Made by a program: the position numbers and the translations under genes | Shown: in pieces, positions 54,161 through 63,378 of the stretch | Layout of the letters: each line of letters opens with the position of its first letter | Position numbering within the stretch: the first letter of the stretch is position 1 | Notes under the pieces: generated by a model | What the model was told of the DNA's origin: nothing | What the model saw: the letters and a program-made list of their open reading frames with translations, nothing else | The model's database searches: none | DNA from: Entophlyctis helioformis | Lineage: Eukaryota > Chytridiomycota > Chytridiomycetes > Chytridiales > Chytriomycetaceae | Assembly (NCBI GenBank): GCA_025526915.1 | Contig: JAHLKH010000164.1 | Coordinates: forward strand, 1-63,378 | DNA length: 63,378 bases | Direction of reading: 5' to 3'

Positions 54161-55077
54161 GCACCGTTGTTTTGCAGTTGCAGTTGTTGTCGTCGTTGCA
54201 GCAGGTGCAGACGTTTGTGCAGTGGTTGGTTGTCCAGCAAGCAGTCCAGTATTGCCGTGCAGGTGCAGTTGAGCAACAGCGTGCAGTTGTGTGTGTGTTG
54301 TTGGTGCAGTTGCCGTCGAGTGCAGTTGTTGTTGAGCGCAGTTGCCGTCGAGTCCAAGTCACCACCACCACCACCACCAAGCGCAGCACAGCACACAGCC
54401 AGCCAGCCAGAGCCGAATCGAGTCGAGAATCGTCCAAGCCAAGCCCATACGATTCCATATGCAGACACTTGCGTTAGCCACCATGTCCACACACCATCCA
54501 TGGCAAGGTCGTGCTGGTGGTGGCGGCCGTTACGGGATGGGATGCATCCATCCTATCCATCCAAACCCTCCTGCAGGTCGTCTTGGATGGGATGCACCGC
54601 TTCCCCCTCTGGCCACCACCAGCCAACCGAGTCGATGCCTGCGGCGGCTGCTGCTGCTGCTGCTGGCGCTGCCGTAACGCACCTCGTCATTTTGATTTTT
54701 TTGCGTGCGGAAAGCCGAAATTGTCAAATCGGACTCAAACTCACACGCCCCAAACTCTGTATTGCCGCTGCCTCGCAAAAACAAGCATCCAAATCCCGTC
54801 GCGCTGTGGACTTGCTGACTGCTGCATGTCGAGGAGGACGCAGTGGCATGCTCTGGGCTGCTATGCTCTGGGCTGCTATTCTCTGGGCTCAGTCCAGCAC
54901 CTGAATGCAGACAGAGTGTCCCAGACCATGAGGGCACTGGCGATCCGCATGCGCTTGTGGCGTGCATTCTTGAGTGATGCGTTCCCAGCTCAACGCTGGA
55001 CGCGATCCAACAGTTTCCCCTCAGAGCAACCGCGCCATGGGCAAGAAAGCGCTCTGCAGCAACAATGGCAACCCAAC
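54161..55077. other. Divergent region RPL17 / GT71 gene
   Basis: About 900 bp. Near RPL17 it holds degenerate GTGCAGTTG-type repeats (54175-54350). At 54847-54897 are three imperfect CTCTGGGCTGCTATG repeats. The GT71 frame is open from at least 54928, so its first exon may begin there. Confidence 0.5.
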
Positions 55078-56471
55078 ATGCGACGTGTCTCTGCAAGTCT
55101 GTGGCCACGGTGCAAGAGCCCGGTCTTTCTCGCACTGGCAGCCTTGGCCGCATCTGCAGGAATTGTGTGCTTGCTGGACTGCAGCCTCGCGCAAGCACCG
55201 ACGCACGATGGAAGCGTCTCTTACAGCCTGTTCTCGTGGCAGTCTGTTGCCTCTGTGTTCGTTCCACGCGCAGACAACAAGGCAATTATCATGCACGATG
55301 CCCAGGCCAGCAGCAGCGGCACAACACCTGGCATTCCGTGCAACCCCGAGTCTCTTTTGCAGCACATTGAGAATGAGCTCGCCCTGCCGCCCATCTGGTC
55401 ATCCAACCTTGTCACGCTCGGGCAGCGCGCTCGACTGGTTGATGCTGCCATGCACGCCGTGTCGTCCATAACAGACCGCGTGCATGCCAATCGCCATCGT
55501 GACGCGGCACAGCGCACCTGCTCGGACAGCCAGCCAGCACACCGCATGACACGCAAGGCTCTTCGCCAGCTGAAAGCATCTGCCGTGGCTTTGGAGGCCG
55601 ATACATACGCACCGTTCTTGGCACGCTTTGCGTCGTCGTGGGAGCTCGGCTCGTCCCTGTCGGGCCGTGGCATCGTCATGGTCACGTCCAACGAGCACAT
55701 GGCTCGCACGCTGGACACGGTCCGCGACATCCAATCTCGCTGCAGCAGGTCGTCGGCGTGCAGTCCCCTGCCCATCCAGATATACTATGCAGCAGGCACA
55801 CGACACGATCTGGACACCGAGCACCAACAACGCTTGAGCAGCATGGAAGGCGTGTCTGTCTTGGATCTGTCGGCTGTGTATGGAGCGGATGTTGTGGGTC
55901 GCATCGCAGACTCGTCCCTCGACTGCCTGGCTGTTCTCGCCTCACCTTTCCGCCAGGTCGTGATCGTGCCAGCCAATGTCTCGATCCCCTTGTACCTCGA
56001 CAGCATCGAGTCGCTTCTTGATGCAGTGTCCGGCCGCCAGTCCGGTGGCATTCTGCCGATAGCTCGCGAAGGCGGTGATCTTGAATGGCTCTCGCCCAGT
56101 TCCGCGATCGGCTCAGCGCCATGCGATGCGATGTGACCGGCGGTCGTCAATGTGGCCTCATGAGCGAGCCGTACACGGGCATTGGCGGTGCTGGCCTGAT
56201 TGCGTGGGACAAGTCGCCGCAGATGCTGCAAGTCCTGTTGCTTTCGTGTCTGCTGTCTTCCGAGCCACTCGTGCGTCAGGCATTGCAGATTGGCGACTCG
56301 GAGCGCGGTGAGTTGGTCGTTGCTTATGGCATGCTTTCTGGGTCCATGGACACTGACTCCCACGCACTGTGCGTCCACGATCAAGTGCCTGCGTGGGTTG
56401 CTTTGGCCTTGTCGGCCGATGCTCTGCAGCTGGGCAACGTAGCGTCTGTCGGACCGACCACTCTTGACTGA
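55078..56471 (+). CDS. GT71-like (alpha-mannosyltransferase) type II membrane protein
   Basis: Type II topology: a short N-terminus, membrane segment PVFLALAALAASAGIVCLL, then a lumenal domain. Marks like those of GT71/Mnn1 enzymes: SGRGIVMVTSNEHMARTLDT, SPLPIQIYYAAG, VLDLSAVYG, LAVLASPFRQVVIVPANVSIPLYLDSI, then FRDRL...GIGGAGLIAWDKSP and IGDSERGELVVAYGML. The usual DxD is replaced by PANVS, so catalysis is uncertain. At about 56078-56084 one base must be added to join the two halves. An upstream in-frame ATG at 54928 would add 50 residues. Likely Golgi; glycan substrate unknown. GT90 follows immediately. Confidence 0.7.
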
Positions 56472-56507
56472 GAATGAATGTTTGTTTGGGGCTTTCCCAA
56501 GTGCACG

Positions 56508-58092
56508 ATGAGGCTGACTCGACCCAAGTCGATCCTGCTGGTGGTCGGAGGCGGCTTGACGACGCTGCTCATCCTGTCCATCGTCCTGGCCACAGGCACC
56601 GCATTCATCGACAGGGCTGACAGCAGCTTCACCAGCCATTGGCCGACTGCAACTCTCAAGGAGGCTCGAGCCATCTACTCGCTCAAAACCGGCCGTTCGC
56701 CGCCACGCAACTACGACAACTGGTACAGGCGTGCTGTTGCCAAACAGTGCCTCATCCATGAGTACGACCAGATATACGACGACCTGGCGCCCTTCTACCA
56801 GCTTGGATCCGCGAGTACCGCAGGCGCTTGGAAGTCGTCAGCGCTCGGCCGGACTACATCTTCAAGCTCGATGTCGTCGATGGAAAGGTTGTCGACGAGC
56901 AAGCCGGTGGCTTCTGGAACAAGATCATCGACAAGGCAAGCCCGCTGGCAAGCCTGCTGGCATGCATGTCTGATCAGCAGTGCGATGCAGTATGGTCGGC
57001 TGACACTCGCTCTCGCTTGGCAATCGCAGGTTGTTGCCAACGTTCCAACGACCAAGGTGTTTCTGAACGGACTCGACGAGCCGCGGATCCTCTTCAACAT
57101 GGATGCCAACACAAGCGCCGCTGCCGAGGCTGCTGCGACTCCAAAGGATGCCGACTGGGTCACACTGCCTCGCGGCGAGCACCAGGACTTTGTTGCAAAG
57201 CGATGCCTGGTGCACAACCCAAAGAAGCCGCTCGACACCGTCAATGGCAAGCACGGCTTCCTGATCGAGCCAGACACATGGTCCTACTCGACGTAAGTCG
57301 CATGTGCAGTACGCCTTGGACATGTCCTGACACGTTCCCTGGACAGACATCTGCTGCCTGTGCTCTCGCAGACGCGCATCACGCCGTGCTTTGCCGATAT
57401 CCTTGTGCCATCGCAATACTACTACCCGGTGGTAGCACCCGACATATCCAAGTTGCCCTCTTGGACGGAGCGCCAGTCCAAACTGTATTGGCGCGGATCG
57501 ACAACAGGCGGCCATGCCACCAACGGCAACTGGCGCGAGTTTCACCGTCACCGCCTGGCCATGATGGCCCTGAAGAACCCGCGTCTGTTCGATGCTGCTC
57601 TTGTGCAGAATGTCCAGTGCGACCAGGAGGACTGTGACGATGTCGCCAAGGAGATACCGATATCCCCGCCGTCGCCGTTCACGGATGTGTACAAGTACAA
57701 ATACGTGCTTGACATTGTAAGCGGACGGCTGCATGTTGATGCCTTCCTCTTCCACAGACTGACGTGGCTGTGGTGTTGCGGATGGACAGGACGGCAACTC
57801 ATTCAGCGGTCGCTATCTTAAGCTGCTGACGAGCGGTGCACTCGTGTTCAAGATGACCATCTTCAGCGAGTTCTTTGACCGGTGGCTTGTGCCGTACAAG
57901 CACTACATCCCAGTGCAGCCCGACCTGAGCGACCTCGAGGAGAAGGTGCTGTGGGCAAAGGAGAACGACGCTCTTGCGCAGCAGATTGCACGCAACGGCC
58001 GCGAGTTTGTGCTGCGGCACATAACCAGCGACCAGATCGAGTGCTACATGGAGCTGCTGCTGCTCGAGCTGGCTCGACTGGGCTCTGATTAG
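56508..58092 (+). CDS. GT90 (CAP10-type) glycosyltransferase
   Basis: Exons 56508-56935, 57030-57292, 57347-57716 and 57790-58092, about 454 residues with one base restored at about 56802. Type II membrane anchor (SILLVVGGGLTTLLILSIVLATG). Then GT90 features: PPRNYDNWYRRAV, YDDLAPFYQL, RITPCFADILVPSQYYY, KLYWRGSTTGG, HRHRLAMMAL, FTDVYKYKYVLDI, DGNSFSGRYLKLLTSGALVFKM, EFFDRWLVPYKHYIPV and LARNGREF-like end. GT90 members include CAP10/CAP59-associated and xylosyl/glucosyltransferases acting in the Golgi/ER. The intron 56936-57029 has a GCAAGC donor. The gene starts only 36 nt after the GT71 stop. ATTAAA at 58108. Confidence 0.85.
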
Positions 58093-58107
58093 TTGCTGGA
58101 GAAGCCT

Positions 58108-58113
58108 ATTAAA
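58108..58113 (+). terminator. Variant polyadenylation signal of the GT90 gene
   Basis: ATTAAA, the common variant of AATAAA, 16 nt after the GT90 stop. Confidence 0.4.
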
Positions 58114-58341
58114 CCGCTTTGCAAATCCCGTTTCGCATGAGGGGTTGGCAATAGGGCGAGGGAATGCCGGCAAACCGCCGGCAAATGGCCCGACATTCAA
58201 CAATTACCAAGCGTTTTGGAATTGGATTCGACCGAGAGGCGACGGATGCAAGCCGCATAACACACGATGGAAGGTTCGAGTCAGCAACGAGCATGCGACG
58301 ACAGGCGGGCGAGGCACACCAGCGAGATGCTCACCTTGCAC

Positions 58342-58400
58342 CATTGTTTGAACAATGATGTGAGAAGTGACCCGTTAGGTCGATCGGGAGGTGCCCCGAT
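58342..58400. other. Two hairpins 3' of the Fanzor gene
   Basis: CATTGTT-TG-AACAATG at 58342-58357 is a 7-bp perfect inverted repeat. ATCGGG-AGGTGC-CCCGAT at 58383-58400 forms a 6-bp stem with a 6-nt loop. Both lie within 280 nt downstream of the Fanzor reading frame (minus strand). They could belong to a guide (omega) RNA, a transposon end or a terminator. Confidence 0.4.
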
Positions 58401-58469
58401 TCAAAGTGTTGGTGGTTGTGCTGGAAGTCAGAGCACGTGGAGTGGCACTTGACTTGCTGGCACGCTGTC

Positions 58470-58840
58470 TGCGTGTTGGACGCTGCTGGTCGACAGGCGG
58501 ATCCGGTGCTGGAGGCAGCTGGACGACAGGCGGATCCGGTGCTGGACGCCGCTTGATGGCACGTCTTGGGGCTGCTGGTCACAGGTGGATCTGGTTCAGA
58601 CGTCGCTTGATGGCGTGTCTAGAGCTGCTGGACGACAGGCGGATCTGGTGCTGGAGGCTGCTGGACGACAGGCGGATCCGGTGCTGGACGCCGCTTGATG
58701 GCACGTCTTGGGCGCTGCTGGTCAACAGGTGGATCTGGTTCTAGACGTCGCTTGATGGCGTGTCTAGAACGCTGCTGGACGACAGGCGGATCTGGTGCTG
58801 GAGGCTGCTGGACGACAGGCGGATCGACTGGCGTGTGCGT
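58470..58840. repeat. GC-rich minisatellite, partly coding
   Basis: A compound unit of about 130 bp, itself built of GACGACAGGCGGATC-type subunits, is repeated about 2.5 times. On the minus strand it encodes the PAPDPPVVQQ tail of the Fanzor frame and continues past its stop. The two main units differ by small indels that move the frame; the TAG at 58619 is created by such a difference. Confidence 0.8.
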
Positions 58841-61521
58841 CAAGTAGAGCGGCCGTTGTCCAAAGAGCAGATGCTCCAGTGCGACCATCCCGATGTTGGT
58901 GGCTCCAAGCACGTCTCGGTGGTAGACGGTCTCGCAGTCTGTGCACTCGTAGCGTCGCAGGTTGGTGCGGTTCTTGTATGGGATCCGCTGCTTGCACTGC
59001 GGGCACATCTGGCTGGTCAGGTTCTCGTTGCAGCGGTAGATCTGTGTGTGTGTCAGTTGGTGCACAGATGGATGGATGGATGGCATATCCAGACGCACAT
59101 AGGCATATCCAGACGACCGCAGATGCCTGATGAGAAACCTCTCAAACACAGCGTGCCGGCCACCTTGGCCTGTAAAGTCGATGCCAAATGCCCACACAAC
59201 GGGAATGTCCTTCTCTGGGTTGCTGACAGGGAGGCCTTGAGATGCATCGGATGCGCGCTTCCAGTGGTCGATCCTGCCAGCTTCATGATGCCCTCAAGAG
59301 CCTGTCCGCGATCAGACATGCGCTTGCAGCGCATGGCAAACCGCTTGTCCTTGACCTTCTGTGGAATGCCATGCCATGCCATGCCATCCAGTGCAATCAG
59401 CAGGCAATCAAGCAGCATGGCGGTCATGTCAATGGGCATCCAGAAACAGAGAAAACGTACCCGTGCATTCAGGAATGGCGTGCAGTACGCATGGCAGCGC
59501 AGATCCCAAAAGGCTCTCTCGCCTGCTGTGGCGTTTGGATCGGCATGCTTTGCTGTCTTGAATGCAATGGCCTCGTGGACGTCCGCAGCCTTGGCATATC
59601 GATTGTTGAGCCTGGCACAGGAGGCAGTTGCTGTGAGTTGATCTGGTCAAGAGTGCACGTGGCAGAGTCATTGCATGCATACCACCGCTGAAGGTCACGC
59701 TCAGCATGAAATACGCCAGAGGAGAGCACGTAGTTGGCCTCGAGCGTGTATGTCTCCTCTGAATTGACCAGATGCTGGACGCGCCATACAGGTACCGCTC
59801 GCCCCAATCAAAGCTGACAACGCGAACAAAGTCCTTGTCGGCGAGCAGCTTGTTGGCATCAGCAACATCGGGCAGTCGCTGCGAGGCGTAAAAGTTGCGC
59901 TTGACCTGTCATGCCATGGCATGAGTGAGGAATGTGCAATGCATGTGCACCAATGCGCGAGGTTGGCATGCAAGTGGCTTACAGGATTGGGCGTGTATGG
60001 CTTGGCGGCTGATGAGTCGGATGGATTGGCGGCTGTGGATGGCATGTCAGTCGGTGTGGACAACAAGAACGCGTCTGGATTGGTACAGCAACTCACATGT
60101 GCCATCCAAGCCAACATCCAAACCATCATCCAAGTCCATCATCCAAGTCATCATCATCCAAGTCATCATCCAAGTCATCGTCAGAATCAGAGTCATCAGC
60201 ATCCTCAACGTGACTGGGCTGCTCGTCTGAAGTCGCCGCGTTGGGACCTGCAGAGCAAGGCAGTGGTCAGAATCAATGCGTGCACCACAGCATCCAAGCA
60301 TGGCACATACTGCGAGGTGACTTTGGACGGTTTGTGCGAAACTCCAGAACAGTTTGAAAGACACTCTTCCCGTCGGTCTTGATGCTGCCAAATCTGACCG
60401 ACTTGGTTGGTAGCACTTGAGGAAGAGCATCAACCTTGGCCTTGATCAAGTCCGCCGACTGCTTGTCGTCCAGTTGAAGATCGTCAGCCTTGGCTTCTTG
60501 TGTCACATCAGGAGTTGCTCTGGCCTCTTCCACGGTGTCGGCTGGGTCAATCTGCAACTTGGCCTGTGCTGGCGTTTGATAGCGCCGTGTATCGGAGGCA
60601 AGACCCGGAAGCAGGAGATCCATGACGCAAAGCTCGTGACTTGAACTGAATGCCTTCTGGATCTTGTCATTGGGCAACGCAAGCTCCGAGTCTTTCCAGT
60701 CAAGCTCTTTGAGAAGCCAGCCAGGCTCTTTGAGACGAGTGGATTGTTAGCATCAAATCATAAAATGATGGCATAGACAGGCAGTGTGACTGACTTATGG
60801 CAGCAAGAAGCTCCGATCTCAATGCTCGCAAGACAGGATCTTGTGACTTGCTGATGCGATCCCTTTTCAGCCCCATAACTGCCCAGAAGAGGACGGTCTC
60901 GGTGATAAGAACAAAGGGATCACGACTTGCCGCCTGAGGACAAAGCTTGATGCTCTCTCTTCCAGCGAGATCGCGCAGCTGCTTGAAGCGTCCAACAGTC
61001 GACAGCGACATGTTGCGTATGATGGCCACGAGCTTGTGCAATGCTGGCGGGGTCACGACAGCGCTCTTGTTCCCTGCGGCGTCCTTGGCGGCCGGCTTCT
61101 TGCCGCGTGCCTTCTTGGTCGCGCCGCTCTTGTCAGTGGCCGACGATGAGCCTAACTGGCCTCTCTTGTTGCTTGGTGCAGGAAGGGTGGTGTCAAGATC
61201 AGCCGACGATGGGTTTGGCGCTGCACTCTTGCGCCTTGCTCTCTTGGGTTTCGTCGGGCTTGACGCGGCGTCCTCAGTGCTTGACGCCGCACTCGTTTGT
61301 CTCCCTCTCTTGGCCGCCGATGGTCTTGGCGCGGTGTCCTTGGCAGCAGCAGCCTTGGCGGCTTTGGCAGCAGCAGCTTTGGCGGCATCGGCTTCATCGA
61401 ACAGGGATTGAACCAACTCTTTCGCCTGCTCGCGAGACATTCCGGGAGCAAGCTTGATGGCCGCACCAACCGCCAGGTCGAATTGACTTGCAATGTAGTG
61501 CCGCGCAAGTATGGTGCTCAC
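58619..61521 (-). CDS. Fanzor-type RNA-guided nuclease (eukaryotic TnpB homologue), core
   Basis: Exons supported by phase: 60795 and upstream, 60727-60311, 60247-60097, 60074-59983, 59905-59461, 59358-59099, 59041-58619. Marks in order: a Lys/Ala-rich basic segment with KPKRARRK (possible NLS), an Asp-rich linker, FVRVVSFDWGERYLYGA with the expected RuvC-I Asp at 59807-59809, VWAFGIDFTGQGGRHAVFERF, RCNENLTSQMCPQC and YECTDC (zinc ribbon), and YHRDVLGATNIGMVAL with the RuvC-III Asp at 58913-58915. This order is that of the TnpB/Fanzor C-terminal half. At least three single-base losses (near 59297, 59610, 59795) and one gain (about 60120) must be allowed. The tail is PPVVQQ repeats. Confidence 0.82.
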
Positions 61522-63378
61522 CTCTCTGGCAGGTTGTTGAAGATGTCGCTAGTTGCGCTCCCGCAGAGAGTGTCATCCAGGCGGTATGGTAGAGCTGCCT
61601 GATACGCGACGACTGCTGCATGTCCGTCTGGATTGTGTCGGCCTGCTGCGCGCCATTCTTGTCCGCGTACATCTTGTCCGCACTGGCCTGCACCATCCCG
61701 CGCGTCCATGCGCGGTGGATCATCAACTGCATGACAGTGACGACCCACGCATTGATTGTGTCCATGTTTTGCTGCGGCTTGACCATCTCCTTGCCGGTGA
61801 AAATGAATGACAGGTGGCGAAAGATGCAGGCCACAGTTGTCTCGCCACCCGAGGTGCTGTTGATGAGTGCCGTGAACAGCTGGTTGGATGTCGGTACTGT
61901 TGGTGCTGCTGCTGCTGGCTGCTGAGGCTGCTGAGGCTGATCGGGCTGCTCGTGAATGTCGGCATCCTCGTGCTGCTCGGCATCCTCAGCGTCCTCGGCG
62001 TCCTCGGCATCCTCGGTGCTGCTCTGCGTCCTTTGACTCCTCGGCTGTCTTGGGCTTCTTGACCTTCTCAAACATAAGCGCTCGAGTCTTGTACCTGTCG
62101 CCAGTTGCACCGGATGTCCATACCGAGGCTCCTCGCTTTCGTGATTGTACAAACTCGAGCCGTACATGAGGCGGGCAGTGATGTCCTTTCCGAGGGTAAA
62201 TCGTCCTGACAAGAGCTCCGCCTTGGTCACGCCACCGAGGCCGTCGATGCTGGCATGGTCGCCGAGGTCGTCGATGCCCTTGAAGTCCAGGTCCAAGAAA
62301 CAGTGCCTGACCTGCTCTCCATCGATCCACTTGTAGACGTGGTACTTGGGCGGGAGCGGGGCATCCGCGTCGAGATCGAGTAGCTCTTCGACGATGGCGC
62401 CGATTGTGACGAATCCAGCGTGCCGAAGACCGACGATGAACGAGTACACCTTTGCGAATGTGTCCTCGATGATCAGACGCCGCGTCCATGTCTTTGGCGT
62501 CTTCCTGGCTTCGATGCCATAGACCTTGGCGCTTCCTGGATGCCCGACAACATTTTCTGCACACCATGCCAACCTCTGAGTCAGTCCATGCAAAGCCATG
62601 CATGCAGGCAGAATGGCGATCCTGAACCATACCTCAAGCAGCACTCTCGCGCCACGATGATCAGGTTTGTCCACGGCTGGCTGATCTGGCGCATCCACAG
62701 CAGGTTGATTGGTTGCTTGCTCTGCCGTTTGTTGATCATTGCTGCCGATTGCCGCAGAGAGGACATGAGTGGCCCTGTAACAATGCGACCCAGCTTTCGA
62801 ATCAGCAGATGTAGTGCCCATCGTGAGCGACGCACGATTCTGCCAAAACACGCATGTCAGCAAGAGTACTCAAGGCAAATGGCACAGCATACATCACTTA
62901 CCCATGTCTTGTGCCAGCAGGCAAACTACTGTGGGCAAACCGGCTCGACTTTCCCTTGTTGGCCTTGATGGCCTTCAGTGTCGCGGCCTTTGCAGCTTGC
63001 AATGTGCTTCTCTTCATGAGCGCGGCCTCCTGCTTCTTTGTGAATTGAAGTCGTGGCTGTGGAGGTTGGATGCAGCATGAGCAATGCATTCCGAGTGCAC
63101 ACAATGCATACGCAAGCGCCAATGGCACATCAGAAACTAACCGTCGTCTTGGTGTCTAAATGTCGATTGAGAGAAAAAGACCACGGGCTGTGCTTCTTCC
63201 ACCTGAGCATCAACAGATGGCTGTGGTCGCTTACGCCGCTTGCGCCGCTTTGGAAGGCCGAGCCTCCTGCCAATTGGAGAAAATGAGTGATCGCGACAAG
63301 TCAGTACATGCACACACAGACAGTCCAAGATGAAGACGCACTGAGGCTTCCTTGATGATCGACTCTAGCAGTTTGATG
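61522..63378 (-). CDS. N-terminal extension of the Fanzor gene or separate upstream gene, partial
   Basis: Same strand, directly upstream and running off the window. Main frame 61532-62863 encodes a long folded-looking region (WTRRLIIEDTFAKVYSFIVG, VTIGAIVEELLDLD, VRHCFLDLDFKGIDDLGD, GKDITARLMYG), a Glu/Asp/Gln-rich linker, and a helical block (NMDTINAWVVTVMQLMIHRAW). Further upstream are exon-like pieces with strongly basic runs (KRRKRRKRP near 63240, a nuclear localisation type signal; KKQEAALMKR near 63050). No family recognised for this part. No obvious gene end or start lies between it and the RuvC part, so one long gene is my preferred reading. Splicing around 61530-61620 is not resolved. 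Confidence 0.5.

Noticed and set aside
58270..58300. tRNA-like T-arm (GGTTCGAGTC)
   Set aside because: No matching T-stem, anticodon arm or acceptor stem can be paired around it.

Overview
The window is eukaryotic, GC-rich and densely coded, with about 100 short introns (mostly 53-120 nt). It looks like a zoosporic fungus (chytrid or close relative). An expanded chitin deacetylase family, a class V myosin with a DIL domain, a GCK-type Ste20 kinase with a fungal-type tail and GT71/GT90 glycosyltransferases point to a fungus. DNAAF4/DYX1C1, a dynein-arm assembly factor, points to a flagellated one. The species cannot be named from this sequence.

Layout. 1-10.4 kb: 5' part of a chitin deacetylase-like gene (-), a GEMIN8 homologue (-) head-to-head with FCF2 (+), ORMDL (+), DNAAF4 (-) and a GCK kinase (-) head-to-head with the myosin. 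10.5-16.7 kb: class V myosin. 16.8-33.7 kb: an array of eight NodB-fold chitin deacetylase genes (CDA-1 to CDA-8) with two small secreted S/T-rich proteins, a mitochondrial uS14 and one unknown gene among them. 33.9-38.1 kb: an unknown gene (-) with a duplicated 138-nt exon, and a second GEMIN8 copy in an inverted duplication of the first. 38.3-54.2 kb: ribose-5-phosphate isomerase, a PDI, an NAPE-PLD-like hydrolase, a mitochondrial DEAD-box helicase, a secreted protein with repeated Lys-Arg-Asp sites, CUL1 and ribosomal uL22. 54.9-58.1 kb: a GT71-like gene followed 36 nt later by a GT90 gene. 58.3-63.4 kb: a Fanzor-type gene (eukaryotic TnpB-like RNA-guided nuclease) on the minus strand, running off the end of the window, with hairpins and a minisatellite at its 3' end.

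Cell wall and secretion are a theme: chitin deacetylation, glycosyltransferases, ER folding (PDI), sphingolipid control (ORMDL) and vesicle transport (myosin V). The most notable biology is the Fanzor locus and the young deacetylase array.

Two cautions. Many genes, including plainly essential ones such as CUL1, need one extra base to keep frame, several at homopolymers; this looks like assembly undercalling rather than decay. Exon models come from reading frames, splice phases and family knowledge only. An unusually large share of introns appear to be GC-AG.
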